Part shown: positions 21,909-30,600 of the stretch, in pieces | How the letters are laid out: each line of letters starts with the position of its first letter | Position numbering within the stretch: the first letter of the stretch is position 1 | From: Microcaldota archaeon | GTDB taxonomy: Archaea; Micrarchaeota; Micrarchaeia; Micrarchaeales; Micrarchaeaceae | Assembly (NCBI GenBank): GCA_021785805.1 | Contig: JAJYEJ010000005.1 | Coordinates: 1-32,042, forward strand | Length of the DNA: 32,042 nt | Direction of reading: 5' to 3' | Translations under genes and position numbers: made by a program | Notes under the pieces: model-generated | Seen by the model: the letters and a program-made list of their open reading frames with translations, nothing else | Database searches by the model: none | What the model was told of the DNA's origin: nothing

Positions 21909-22097
21909 ATGCGCGCAATGGTACTTGGCGGATACGGCGGCATCGATAGGATGCCTCTAATCCAGGGGGAGTTGAAGAAACCGAAACCCTCAAGGAACCA
22001 GACACGTATAAGGGTGGCAGCCCCTGAAGACGACGTAAGACGCCGTGCAAACTGTGCAGTTGCCATTGAAGAGGGGACCATACGGGTGACGTCATGA
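21909..22097 (+). pseudogene. N-terminal fragment of a zinc-type alcohol dehydrogenase
   Basis: MRAMVLGGYGG followed by LKKPKPSRNQTRIRVAAPED fits the first 40 residues of GroES-like medium-chain dehydrogenases (MKAMVL, PKPGPGQ, IRVAA). The stretch that should carry the catalytic cysteine (GVCRTD-like) is degraded to DDVRRRANCAVAIEEG, and the frame stops at 62 codons. No NAD-binding domain follows; the prpD frame begins instead. It is therefore probably a truncated or decayed dehydrogenase gene, although a short expressed leader peptide cannot be excluded. Confidence 0.4.
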
Positions 22098-23518
22098 CTA
22101 CCAATCATAGCCACCCTGGAAGCCAACACGATTTATCGGCGGAAGGACGTCACAGACTCTCACGTAGATACATTCCTGATAAGATGCGTACCGTAGCGCA
22201 GGTGCTTTACGGATACTCGGAAGATGTTGGCCGAGGTGGGCTGTCGTTTTCCGACTCCGACACCCTGAAGAAGGCGCTGGCCGATTCGATTTTTGTGGCT
22301 TATGGCGCAAGAGACGCCATTCCCGTTAAGATCGCGAAAAGGACCCTGCTGCCAAGCGGCGGGAGGGACAAATCCCGTATATATTTCTCGGCCGATACCG
22401 CCTCCTCGGCGGATGCCTCGTTCATAAACGGTACGATGACGAGGTATCTCGATTACAATGACACCTTTCTTTCGATAGAGGATGCACACCCGTCGGACAA
22501 CATACCGCCGCTCCTTGGCACCGCAGACGCGAGAGGTTTAAGAGGAAAGGATCTCTTAAAGGCGATGAAGGTGGCTTACGAGATCCAGTGCGCGCTGTGC
22601 GATGCGGCATCCCTAAGGGATCGCGGATGGGACCAGGTCACCTATCTGGCGATTTCCTCTGCGGCGGGGGCAGCGTCGCTGCTAGGGCTTGACGAGACCA
22701 GGTTCGTAAATGCGATAAACCTAGCGGTGAGCAACAACATAAGCCTAAGGCAGACCAGAGTCGGAGAGCTGAGCATGTGGAAAGGCTGCACGGCCGGAGA
22801 CGCTACGCGGAACGGGCTGTTCGCCGCTTTGCTTGCTGAAGGGGGCCTCACCGGTCCTTCCGCTGTATTCGAGGGGGAGATGGGCTTCTTCAATCAGGTC
22901 ACCGGGAAGTTCTCCCTCGATCTGGGGAGGAATAGGGTCGGCAGAACCATGATTAAGGAGTACCCGGTCGAGTACCGCGTGAATAGCGCTGTAGAGGCTG
23001 CGCTCGCATTAAGGAAGTTGACAGGAATGAATAACATAAAGAAGGTCGCGGTCGATACGTTCTCTTCGGCGTTGAGGATACTGGTGAAGGATCCTGAGAA
23101 GCTGCGTCCCAAGACGAAGGAGACCGCGGACCACAGCATGCCATACATCATAGCGTACTCCCTGCTCTACGGGGCTCCGGATCTGAACGCATATGGAAGG
23201 AGATACCTGGGCGACAGGCGGATACTTGACCTCATGGGTAAGATGTCGTTCAGCGCTCAAGCCCGCTACGACAGGATATATCCGGATAAGGTACCGGTAA
23301 AGATAACGCTATACTCGGAAGGCAAGAGGTTTGAGGAGGAGGTGCTTGTGCCCAAGGGGCACTACAGGGATCCGTTCTCATGGGAAGATTTAAAGAGGAA
23401 GGGCATGTCTATACTTAATGACGAAGGCGCCGTGGATGATATCATCGATGTGGTCAGGAACATGGATAGGATGGATGCTTCGGAGATACTTGATGTGATG
23501 GCAGATGTCGATTCTTAG
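22094..23518 (+). CDS. prpD: MmgE/PrpD family 2-methylcitrate dehydratase
   Basis: PrpD dehydrates 2-methylcitrate to 2-methyl-cis-aconitate in propionate catabolism. NGTMTRYLDYNDTF, the LSMWKGCTAGDATRNGLFAA motif with GEMGFFNQV, and KEYPVEYRVNSAVEAALAL match the archaeal branch of the family. The length of 474 residues is normal to slightly long. The frame opens at ATG 22094, but the first 30 residues are unlike the family, so ATG 22184 (MRTVAQVLYGYSEDV) may be the true start; a TATA-like gatttatc near 22128-22135 fits that. The stop overlaps the prpB start by 14 nt. Citrate synthase follows, so the three genes make a methylcitrate module. Confidence 0.85.
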   Translation: MTTNHSHPGSQHDLSAEGRHRLSRRYIPDKMRTVAQVLYGYSEDVGRGGLSFSDSDTLKKALADSIFVAYGARDAIPVKIAKRTLLPSGGRDKSRIYFSADTASSADASFINGTMTRYLDYNDTFLSIEDAHPSDNIPPLLGTADARGLRGKDLLKAMKVAYEIQCALCDAASLRDRGWDQVTYLAISSAAGAASLLGLDETRFVNAINLAVSNNISLRQTRVGELSMWKGCTAGDATRNGLFAALLAEGGLTGPSAVFEGEMGFFNQVTGKFSLDLGRNRVGRTMIKEYPVEYRVNSAVEAALALRKLTGMNNIKKVAVDTFSSALRILVKDPEKLRPKTKETADHSMPYIIAYSLLYGAPDLNAYGRRYLGDRRILDLMGKMSFSAQARYDRIYPDKVPVKITLYSEGKRFEEEVLVPKGHYRDPFSWEDLKRKGMSILNDEGAVDDIIDVVRNMDRMDASEILDVMADVDS

Positions 23519-24395
23519 AGACAACGTGAACGAAGGGCCGGGTGGGCTGCGAAAACTGATTAAGAGGGGGCAGGTAGTGGCGCCTGGTGTGTTTGACGGG
23601 ATATCGGCACTGCTTGCGCAAAAGGCCGGATTCAAGGCGCTATACTTATCAGGATCCGGGATCGCCGGGAAGTCCGGGCTGCCGGATCTTGGGGTGACCA
23701 CGTTGGGCGAGGTCGCTGAAGACGTGCGGCATATAGTATCAGTATCTAAGCTTCCGGTCATAGTGGACGCCGACACCGGTTTCGGTGAGGCGTTGAACGT
23801 GATAAGGGCAGTAAGGGAGCTTGAAGCCGCAGGCGCAGCTGCGATACATGTAGAGGACCAGGAGATGCCGAAGAAGTGTGGACACCTTTCGGGGAAGAGG
23901 ATCGTACCTATAGAGGAGATGGAAAGGAAGATACGCGCTGCGGTAAGCGCAAGGCGTAACGATGATTTCTTAATCATAGCCCGGACGGATGCGAGGTCTG
24001 CAGAAGGCATCGAAGGCGCGATAGAGAGGGCGAAGGCATATGCAGAGGCAGGAGCCGACGCCATATTCCCGGAGGCATTGGAAAGTAGGGATGAGTTCGC
24101 ACTGTTCGCGAAAAAGGTAAGAAAGCCGCTTATGGCGAACATGACCGAATTCGGGAAGAGCCCGTTGCTGAGCGCCGATGAGCTCGAAAGGATTGGATAC
24201 AGGATCGTTATCTTCCCGCTTACCGCATTCAGGGCGTCCATGCTCGCCATGGAACTGGCATATGGACAGCTATATAGGGACGGGACGCAGAAAAGATTCA
24301 TTGACAGGCTCATGACAAGGGAAGGGTTCTACGGTCTGATAGGCTATCATGCCTATGAGAAGGAGGACATGGAGATCCATGATGATAAATTATAG
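23505..24395 (+). CDS. prpB: methylisocitrate lyase (isocitrate lyase/PEP mutase family)
   Basis: PrpB splits 2-methylisocitrate into pyruvate and succinate. VAPGVFDGISALLAQKAGFK, YLSGSGIAGK, VDADTGFGE, HVEDQEMPKKCGHLSGK and IIARTDAR are the family signatures, with the catalytic loop KKCGH that distinguishes lyases from PEP mutases. The length of 296 residues is typical. The ATG lies within the last codons of prpD, so translation is probably coupled. Oxaloacetate-type or other 2,3-dicarboxylate substrates remain possible, but the neighbours favour methylisocitrate. Confidence 0.88.
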   Translation: MSILRDNVNEGPGGLRKLIKRGQVVAPGVFDGISALLAQKAGFKALYLSGSGIAGKSGLPDLGVTTLGEVAEDVRHIVSVSKLPVIVDADTGFGEALNVIRAVRELEAAGAAAIHVEDQEMPKKCGHLSGKRIVPIEEMERKIRAAVSARRNDDFLIIARTDARSAEGIEGAIERAKAYAEAGADAIFPEALESRDEFALFAKKVRKPLMANMTEFGKSPLLSADELERIGYRIVIFPLTAFRASMLAMELAYGQLYRDGTQKRFIDRLMTREGFYGLIGYHAYEKEDMEIHDDKL

Positions 24396-24410
24396 GCAGG
24401 AAATGATTTT

Positions 24411-25487
24411 ATGGCGGAGAATATAACTGTGCCGAAAGGGCTGGCTGATGTCATAGTCGACGAGACTGCGATAGCGTCGACCGACAGTGACGGGAACCTC
24501 ATATACCGCGGATACGTTGCAGAAGAGCTTGCGGAGAAGTCCACCTTCGAACAGGTAGCCTATCTCATAGTATATGGCCATCTCCCGGATAGGGGAGAAC
24601 TGCGCGAGTTCACCTCGTTCCTGAATTCCCATGAAAATGTGACCGGTACAAGAAGGATAATGAGGCTCCTGCCCAAAGACGTCCTTACGATAGACATGCT
24701 CAGGACAGTGGTATCGCTCGTCCCACTTGCAGAGAAGGATAATGACAGGGTGCTATTGGAGATTGCAGCGAAGATGCCACGGATAATATCTGATGGGTAT
24801 AGGCTTACCCGCGGCATGAAGCCGTTCGGGAAGATCCGCGGCTCGTATGCCGAAAAGTTCTACCACCTGCTTACGGGGAGCGTAGACAAGAAGGATGCTA
24901 GATTGTTCGAGGAATTGCTTATCCTCTATATGGAACATGAGTTTAATGCGTCGACCTTCGCGTTGAGGGTTACCGCTTCCACGCTTGCCGACCCCAGGGC
25001 TGCGGTGACAGCTGCGCTGGCGGCCATTAAGGGACCATTGCATGGAGGGGCGAATGCAGAGATTCTTGGCTATCTCCTTTCGCTGAAGTCAAAGGAAGAG
25101 GCAAGGAAATACGTGGACAGGAAGCTGGATAAGAAGGAACTCGTGATGGGATTCGGACACAGGATTTACAAGGCGAAGGATCCGAGGGCGCAGTACCTGA
25201 AGAGGAGGCTCAAGGATCTAGCTTTGGAAAAGGGAGCGGGGCAGCTCTACGAAGTTGCCGTAGCGATAGAGGACGAGATGTGGGAGAAGAAGAACATACC
25301 TGCGAACATGGACTTCTATGCCGCTATATGCATGTACCTGCTAGGCATCGATGGAACATTCAACACGCCGATATTCGCCGCGTCGAGAAGCTTCGGATGG
25401 GCGGCGCACTATCTGGAGCAGGTCTCGGGAAACAAGCTGATACGCCCCAGCTCCAGGTATGTCGGGAAGACAGGACTGCACGTCTGA
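24411..25487 (+). CDS. prpC: citrate synthase / 2-methylcitrate synthase
   Basis: The enzyme condenses oxaloacetate with acetyl-CoA or propionyl-CoA. GLADVIVDETAIASTDSDGNLIYRGY opens the archaeal small form. The catalytic residues are present: H in IKGPLHGGANAEI, H in MGFGHRIYK and D in PANMDFYAA. The length of 358 residues is normal for the archaeal type. It starts 15 nt after prpB. Because PrpD and PrpB precede it, methylcitrate synthesis is the better guess, but sequence alone does not separate the two activities. Methylaconitate hydratase or aconitase is not in the window. Confidence 0.88.
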   Translation: MAENITVPKGLADVIVDETAIASTDSDGNLIYRGYVAEELAEKSTFEQVAYLIVYGHLPDRGELREFTSFLNSHENVTGTRRIMRLLPKDVLTIDMLRTVVSLVPLAEKDNDRVLLEIAAKMPRIISDGYRLTRGMKPFGKIRGSYAEKFYHLLTGSVDKKDARLFEELLILYMEHEFNASTFALRVTASTLADPRAAVTAALAAIKGPLHGGANAEILGYLLSLKSKEEARKYVDRKLDKKELVMGFGHRIYKAKDPRAQYLKRRLKDLALEKGAGQLYEVAVAIEDEMWEKKNIPANMDFYAAICMYLLGIDGTFNTPIFAASRSFGWAAHYLEQVSGNKLIRPSSRYVGKTGLHV

Positions 25488-25509
25488 CCCCATGGGTGTC
25501 GTATAGGAA

Positions 25510-25583
25510 CGCTCCTGCCGGGATTTGAACCCGGATCTCAGGCTCCGCAAGCCCACGTTCTATCCAAGTTATACTACAGGAGC
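25510..25583 (-). tRNA. tRNA-Arg (GCG)
   Basis: The acceptor GCTCCTG pairs with CAGGAGC, the T arm is CCGGG-TTCAAAT-CCCGG, and the anticodon arm TGGGC-TTGCGGA-GCCTG gives anticodon GCG, with two wobble pairs at the top of the stem. The D arm (GTAT...) pairs weakly. The discriminator is G, with no encoded CCA. Confidence 0.88.
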
Positions 25584-25647
25584 ACACATACAAATGGTTT
25601 ATTAACCTAACTTATTAAGGTTTATTACTCTTTAGATAGGGGTTCTG

Positions 25648-26688
25648 ATGGCTGGATTGCATCTCACTTTGCTGATACCCGCAGTCGTGACTTTTGTTAT
25701 GACCGTGGTAGCGATAATGTTCGCCAGGTACTACATGGTTGAGATAGGAGTAACCACCATCGACCACAACAAGAAGCGCCATCCAATCCTCCCGACAAGC
25801 GGCGGGGTGGCTGTCGCGTTCGGCTTCGCCATGGGGGTCCTTGCTTACATATTCGGGGGCAGCTTCAATGTCTATTACCCCATAGCTGACCAGTACTTCC
25901 TTTTCGCGACCGTTCTCTCGGTCTTGATGATCGCGTTCGTAGGCTTCCTGGACGACCTTAACGTAAAGAAGGTCATGGTAAAGTCGACAGACATGATGGA
26001 CTACAGGAAGGGCCTTAAACAATGGCATAAGCCATTGTTCACGCTCATAGGCGCGATACCGCTCATGGCGATAAACGCCGGAGTTTCCACCATCGCCATG
26101 CCATTCCTCGGTGCAGTGAACTTCGGAATCCTTTATCCGTTGCTCATCGTGCCGCTTGCGGTGATCTTCGCCGCTAATGCATTTAACCTCCTTGGCGGCT
26201 TTGATGCGATCGCATCAGGCAGCAGCCTCATACTTTCGCTCGGGATGCTGATTTACAGCATCGTATACGGCAACTACAACGGCACCCTGCTCTCAGCGGT
26301 GCTCTTCGCTGCGATACTGGGTTTCTTCATATTCGACAGATATCCAGCTAAGATAATCAATGGGGATAGCTTCACTTACGGAGTAGGCGCTGCCATCGTA
26401 GCCACAGCCATAATAGGCAACATGGAGGCCTTCCTGTTGATCGCATTCGTACCGTGGATAATCGAGTTCGTGCTCCACCTTAGGAAAAAGTTCCAGTCCA
26501 CCGATCTCGGAAAGCTCCAGAATGATGGTACATTTGTGGCCCCTTACGGGAAGAGGATCTACAGCTGGACACATTTCATCATGAACCTGAGGCCGATGAA
26601 GGAGTGGGAGGTATCCGCCACGTTCTGGGCCATTGAGGCGCTCTTCGTCCTTCTCGCATTCGGACTGAAGATCGCTGGGCTGCTTTAG
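25648..26688 (+). CDS. aglH: UDP-GlcNAc-1-phosphate:dolichyl-phosphate transferase-like (AglH/MraY family)
   Basis: About ten transmembrane helices and the family loops are visible: HPILPTSGGVAVAFGFAMG, FVGFLDDLNVKK with the catalytic aspartates, NAFNLLGGFDAIASG, and YPAKIINGDSFTYGVGA. Enzymes of this family attach the first phospho-sugar to a polyprenyl phosphate; in archaea without murein the likely role is the first step of N-glycosylation. The many N-X-S/T sites in exported proteins of this window fit. A TATA-like ggtttattac lies 25 nt before the ATG and aggggt is its ribosome binding site. The length of 346 residues is normal. Confidence 0.88.
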   Translation: MAGLHLTLLIPAVVTFVMTVVAIMFARYYMVEIGVTTIDHNKKRHPILPTSGGVAVAFGFAMGVLAYIFGGSFNVYYPIADQYFLFATVLSVLMIAFVGFLDDLNVKKVMVKSTDMMDYRKGLKQWHKPLFTLIGAIPLMAINAGVSTIAMPFLGAVNFGILYPLLIVPLAVIFAANAFNLLGGFDAIASGSSLILSLGMLIYSIVYGNYNGTLLSAVLFAAILGFFIFDRYPAKIINGDSFTYGVGAAIVATAIIGNMEAFLLIAFVPWIIEFVLHLRKKFQSTDLGKLQNDGTFVAPYGKRIYSWTHFIMNLRPMKEWEVSATFWAIEALFVLLAFGLKIAGLL

Positions 26689-26692
26689 CTCT

Positions 26693-27034
26693 TTAGAGCA
26701 CAACCTCAGCGAGCATGTGCTTCTCGACCGCATTATTCAGCCTTGCCCTCCTTTTCTGCGATGATCTTCTCTTTACCACATGATTGGCCAATGCTGATCT
26801 TGCCCTGATTACGCTATTGCCTCTTCCCCCGCATAGGGAGACATCGGAATCGTTTATCAGCCTTGTCCTGCCTGCATAATTAGCGTATAATTCGGCTTCG
26901 CTCAGCAGCTCATTGACCGTGTTCTCTAATTCCTCCGCAAGGCTTACCACAGCCTTTTCGTTTACCCGTTCGGCGCCTGCTTCGCGCAGGACCTGTTCCA
27001 TGTCATAAAGACTGAATACCCTCTCTTTAACCAA
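26693..27034 (-). CDS. archaeal histone-fold protein with basic C-terminal tail
   Basis: Residues 12-68 follow the archaeal histone fold: MEQVLREAGAERVNEKAVVS, then LAEELENTVNELLSEAELYA and AGRTRLINDSDVSLC, the last matching the R-T/K-x-I/L-x-x-x-D loop. Typical archaeal histones end there at 65-70 residues; this one continues for about 45 residues with a strongly basic stretch (VVKRRSSQKRRARLNN). Start TTG 27034 has ggaggtga about 10 nt upstream. The tail could bind DNA or RNA. It is convergent with aglH and divergent from nfo. Confidence 0.75.
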   Translation of the reverse strand: MVKERVFSLYDMEQVLREAGAERVNEKAVVSLAEELENTVNELLSEAELYANYAGRTRLINDSDVSLCGGRGNSVIRARSALANHVVKRRSSQKRRARLNNAVEKHMLAEVVL

Positions 27035-27079
27035 AAACTCACCCTCACCTCCGTGAGTGAAGAGTTATTAAAAGCAAGC

Positions 27080-27088
27080 TTTTTAAAT
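27080..27088 (+). promoter_or_regulatory. TATA box in the histone/nfo divergent region
   Basis: TTTTTAAAT should drive plus-strand transcription from near 27110 towards the endonuclease IV gene. A second box on the other strand (TTATTAAAAG, 27065-27074) could serve the histone-fold gene. Confidence 0.4.
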
Positions 27089-27161
27089 GGACCATAATAA
27101 GGTTGATTAGTGGCACTCCAATATGGCCTTGCCGCATCATCCAGGATAAATCGGTGACAAA

Positions 27162-28016
27162 TTGATAAGATTGGGCTTTCACATGTCCATAGCCGGCTCG
27201 GTAGCCAATGCACCGCGCAGTGCAGGCGCCAATGGCTACGGCACATTCCAGCTCTTCACCTCTAGCTCCAGGTCATGGAAAGACAGAACACTTGATCCCG
27301 TAGAGATAACGGAGTTCGCATCGCACGTCAAGAGATACGATCTCGTGCCATTCGCCCATATACCATATCTGTGCAACCCAGCTTCTGCGAACGCTGATGT
27401 GCATAAGAAGAGCGTGGCTATGCTTGTCGAGAATCTGCATAGATGCACGGCCTTGGGGATTGGAGGGATAGTCGTACATATGGGCTCCCACCTTGGGGAA
27501 GGTTTCGAGAAGGGGCTTGATAACACAAGAAAGGCGCTCTCCGCAGCGCTCGATAAGAGCGATGGAGTTTCGATACTGCTTGAGAACTCTGCAGGCTACA
27601 GGAACAGCATGGGCTCGACCTTCAGGGAGATTGGTGCGGTGATAGATGCAGTAGGAAGCGAAAGGGTTGGGGTCTGCCTTGATACCTGCCATGTGTTCGC
27701 GGCGGGCTATGATATCAGGACGGACGATGGCGTAGACAAAACGATGCATGAGTTCGACTCTGCTATAGGGTTGAAGAGACTGAAGCTCGTCCATCTCAAT
27801 GACTCCAGGTACGGGCTCGGAGAGGGGCTTGACAGGCATTGGCACATAGGGAAGGGCAAAATAGGGATGGAGGGATTCATCAGCATGTTCAAGAACAAGA
27901 GCTTCAGGAGAGGATGCTTCATCATGGAGACCCCCATAAACGACGAGGGTGACGAAAGGACTAACATGGATGCTGCGCTCAGTGCGCTAAAGAAGGCAGG
28001 CATCGCCCAACAATGA
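27162..28016 (+). CDS. nfo: endonuclease IV (apurinic/apyrimidinic)
   Basis: The enzyme cuts DNA at abasic sites in base excision repair, using three zinc ions in a TIM barrel. LGFHMSIAGSVANAP, HIPYLCNPAS, VVHMGSH, ILLENSAG, VCLDTCHVFAAGYD, LVHLNDSRYGLGEGLDRHWH and FIMETPINDEG carry all the metal ligands. The length of 284 residues is normal. TTG 27162 is the start, with cggtga about 10 nt upstream. Confidence 0.95.
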   Translation: MIRLGFHMSIAGSVANAPRSAGANGYGTFQLFTSSSRSWKDRTLDPVEITEFASHVKRYDLVPFAHIPYLCNPASANADVHKKSVAMLVENLHRCTALGIGGIVVHMGSHLGEGFEKGLDNTRKALSAALDKSDGVSILLENSAGYRNSMGSTFREIGAVIDAVGSERVGVCLDTCHVFAAGYDIRTDDGVDKTMHEFDSAIGLKRLKLVHLNDSRYGLGEGLDRHWHIGKGKIGMEGFISMFKNKSFRRGCFIMETPINDEGDERTNMDAALSALKKAGIAQQ

Positions 28017-28101
28017 GATTTCCAGCCCTGTGCCAGATCCTCCCGCCGTAGTGGAAGCACATGGTCTTGGTGATGTTCTGAAGTGCTTTTTGCATCCTGA
28101 C

Positions 28102-29142
28102 CTAGTGCACGTGTATGGTCTGCGCCACCAGATGCGATATTACGATTGGTATAGCGGGATGCGCCACGACCAGGTAGTACATCAGTATCATGATCAACGC
28201 TATCGTTATGTTGTCATCGAGATGCTTGAAGTCTATGCTCTCCACAAGCGCAAGCCCAAATGCGAACAGTAGCGAGAATTCACCTATTACCGGGTACCCT
28301 ATCACCGCGACGGTGAGGAAGAATGCCATCACTCCAGACCATGTTTTGCCCTTGTTGTAGAACAGCCTGGGGCCTTTAGCGCAAAGCCCCACAATAGTGG
28401 CCGCAGAATCGGCGAAGAACAGCGCTATTATCCCTATAAGGATGAAGTGGATGCTGCTTATGAACCCTATTATGAGCGACATCCCTATGGCCAGGTAAAG
28501 CGCGCCCAACCCGTACGTGATGTTCAGCCTCTCCAGGGAGCTGAATATCCTGTATACCTTTCCATCGCCTATGCTGCCCAGTATGTTGTTGTACATGTAG
28601 CCCAGAAGTATCAGTCCTATGAGAAGGTATGTGGCGGTCGACTGGCCAATCAGCGCGAAGATAGCGAATATCACCATACCCAGCCCTATCTGCATGAAGT
28701 CCCTGTTCACCTCTATCTTCTTCCCTGATCGTTTGCGCGACTCCTTTAGTATCGCCGCCCTCCTTAGCCTGTAGGACATGCCTGCGGTGGTGCCTATCGC
28801 GAACATCTGTATGAACGGCATCAGTATCGTAGGGTACACCGTTATCGCGTATAGCATCTCGATTATAGCCACCGCCAGGACCAGTGTGAAGTGCCGTGGC
28901 TTCTGGACATAATATGTAGGAAGCAGTGAGAACAGCACGGCAAAGCTCAATACGTAGAAAACATACGCGTACGACAGCGTTTCGCCGAAGAATACCACTA
29001 CAAGCGCGGAGACCGCAAGGCTTGCCACTACAGGAAGGAGCGCAAAAGCCTTCCTCCTGTGGACTTTGCCATATACGAAGAATGTGACAATCAGCGCGTT
29101 AAGCGCGAAAAGCGCTATTGTTATCGCAGGCATCTCCTCCAT
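28102..29142 (-). CDS. polytopic membrane protein, dolichol/phytol kinase-like
   Basis: About ten hydrophobic segments are visible. The C-terminal part carries DSAATIVGLCAKGPRLFYNKGKTWSG and ESIDFKHLDDNITIALIMIL, the signatures of CTP-dependent dolichol/phytol kinases and CDP-diglyceride-type enzymes (conserved D, then GK and a DDN motif). The N-terminal half is an extra membrane block, and the basic loop RLRRAAILKESRKRSGKKI lies between them. A role in making polyprenyl phosphate for glycosylation or in lipid synthesis fits AglH nearby. It starts 14 nt after the asnS stop, so it is probably co-transcribed with it. Confidence 0.65.
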   Translation of the reverse strand: MEEMPAITIALFALNALIVTFFVYGKVHRRKAFALLPVVASLAVSALVVVFFGETLSYAYVFYVLSFAVLFSLLPTYYVQKPRHFTLVLAVAIIEMLYAITVYPTILMPFIQMFAIGTTAGMSYRLRRAAILKESRKRSGKKIEVNRDFMQIGLGMVIFAIFALIGQSTATYLLIGLILLGYMYNNILGSIGDGKVYRIFSSLERLNITYGLGALYLAIGMSLIIGFISSIHFILIGIIALFFADSAATIVGLCAKGPRLFYNKGKTWSGVMAFFLTVAVIGYPVIGEFSLLFAFGLALVESIDFKHLDDNITIALIMILMYYLVVAHPAIPIVISHLVAQTIHVH

Positions 29143-29156
29143 CTACACACCGATGT

Positions 29157-30461
29157 TCATGGTGATATCCTGTTTATCAGCCGCGGGAATGGGATGGCGT
29201 CCCTTATGTGGTCGAGGTTCAGGAGCCATTTTATGACCCGCTCTATGCCTAGCCCGAATCCCGCATGAGGCACCGACCCGTATTTCCTCAGGTCTATGTA
29301 CCACTGGTAATTCTCCAGGTTGAGATGGACTTCTTTCATCCGCTCGAGCAGCTCGTCAAGCTTCCATATCCTTTCGCTGCTGCCTATTATCTCCCCATGT
29401 CCATGAGGAGCCTGCATGTCGGCGCAGAGCACGGTGCGCGGATCCTTGGGGTTGACCGGCATATAGAACGCCTTTATCTCCTTCGGCCAGTTGTATATGA
29501 AGATCGGCTTGTCCTCCTCTGCCGTGAGCATGCGCTCTTCCTCCACGCCGAGATCGTCTCCCCATTGCTTCTTCGCACCCTTCTGGTTCAATATGTCTAT
29601 AGCCTTCTCGTAGGTTATCCTCTTGAACGGAGGCCTTATCTTCAGAAGATCATCCTTGTTTACGCTGAATGCCTGGAGTATATCTTCATGTTCCTTCGCA
29701 AGCGACGTGGCCATGTAGCTCACGAGCTTCTCCTGCAGCTTCATGTTCTTGGCGTTGTTGAAGTATGCCATCTCAGGCTCGAGATGCCAGTACTCCGTCA
29801 GGTGTTTCGTAGTCCTTGACTTCTCCGCCCTGTATGATGGTGCGAAAGAATATACCTTCTCGAGCGAGTATATCATGGCTTCCGCATAGAGCTGCGACGA
29901 TTCAGTCAAATATGCCTTCTGCCCGAAGTAGTCGACCTCGAACATGCTCGCTCCGGTCTCCCCTCCGGCCTTTGTCAGCAATGGCGGGGTTATCTCGTAG
30001 AAGCCGTTCTTGTCGAGGAATTTCCTCGCGTACCTGAATACATAAGAGCGCGTCTCCATCGCCTTTATTAGCCTCTGGCTCCTCACCCAGAGGTGCCTCA
30101 CGTCAAGAAGGAACTCCGGACTCTGATACTCGGTTATGGGGAACTGCTCACCGCTATGGACTATGCGTAGCTCCGCGACATCCATCTCGGCTCCGCCGGG
30201 AGCGCGTTCATCTTTCCTGACAATGCCCCTGAGTATTATGCTGGATTCCAGGTACGCCGAGTCCATCGCTTTCCATTCAGCGTCGCTTACCTTAGCCTTG
30301 TCCACTATGCACTGTATGGTAGCCGTCCTGTCCCTTACAATAACGAACTGTTTGCCGCCGCTGCTCCTCTTCCTATGGATCCAGCCCCTGATTATGACAG
30401 CCTCGCCGCCAGATGTAAGCGCATCTGCTATAGGTCCTGCATTTACGTAATAATCGAGCAT
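29157..30461 (-). CDS. asnS: asparaginyl-tRNA synthetase
   Basis: This class IIb synthetase has 434 residues with an OB-fold anticodon domain (residues 15-110, VIIRGWIHRKRSSGGKQFV) and a catalytic domain: motif 2 FRAEKS-like SYRAEKSRTTKHLTEYWHLE, LTESSQLYAEA, and motif 3 GFGLGIERVIKWLL. HLEPEMAYFN and TESSQLY favour AsnRS over AspRS. The Asn enzyme would supply the tRNA-Asn gene elsewhere in this window directly, without the amidotransferase route. ATG 30461 has ggtga upstream and a TATA box at 30481-30488. The dolichol-kinase-like gene follows. Confidence 0.88.
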   Translation of the reverse strand: MLDYYVNAGPIADALTSGGEAVIIRGWIHRKRSSGGKQFVIVRDRTATIQCIVDKAKVSDAEWKAMDSAYLESSIILRGIVRKDERAPGGAEMDVAELRIVHSGEQFPITEYQSPEFLLDVRHLWVRSQRLIKAMETRSYVFRYARKFLDKNGFYEITPPLLTKAGGETGASMFEVDYFGQKAYLTESSQLYAEAMIYSLEKVYSFAPSYRAEKSRTTKHLTEYWHLEPEMAYFNNAKNMKLQEKLVSYMATSLAKEHEDILQAFSVNKDDLLKIRPPFKRITYEKAIDILNQKGAKKQWGDDLGVEEERMLTAEEDKPIFIYNWPKEIKAFYMPVNPKDPRTVLCADMQAPHGHGEIIGSSERIWKLDELLERMKEVHLNLENYQWYIDLRKYGSVPHAGFGLGIERVIKWLLNLDHIRDAIPFPRLINRISP

Positions 30462-30480
30462 ACTTTCACCTAAATAAGCG

Positions 30481-30488
30481 CTTTTATG
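30481..30488 (-). promoter_or_regulatory. TATA box of asnS
   Basis: CATAAAAG on the minus strand lies about 24 nt upstream of the asnS ATG, with a ribosome-binding-like ggtga between them. Confidence 0.5.
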
Positions 30489-30600
30489 CTATTGCGGAGC
30501 CTATCTTTAAGCTTTTGCTTCACTGGATAGGATATATGGACCGTCGTGAGGTTACCAATAGACCACCATGCTTCTTGCTTCGCCTGTCTCCCATGCCGTT

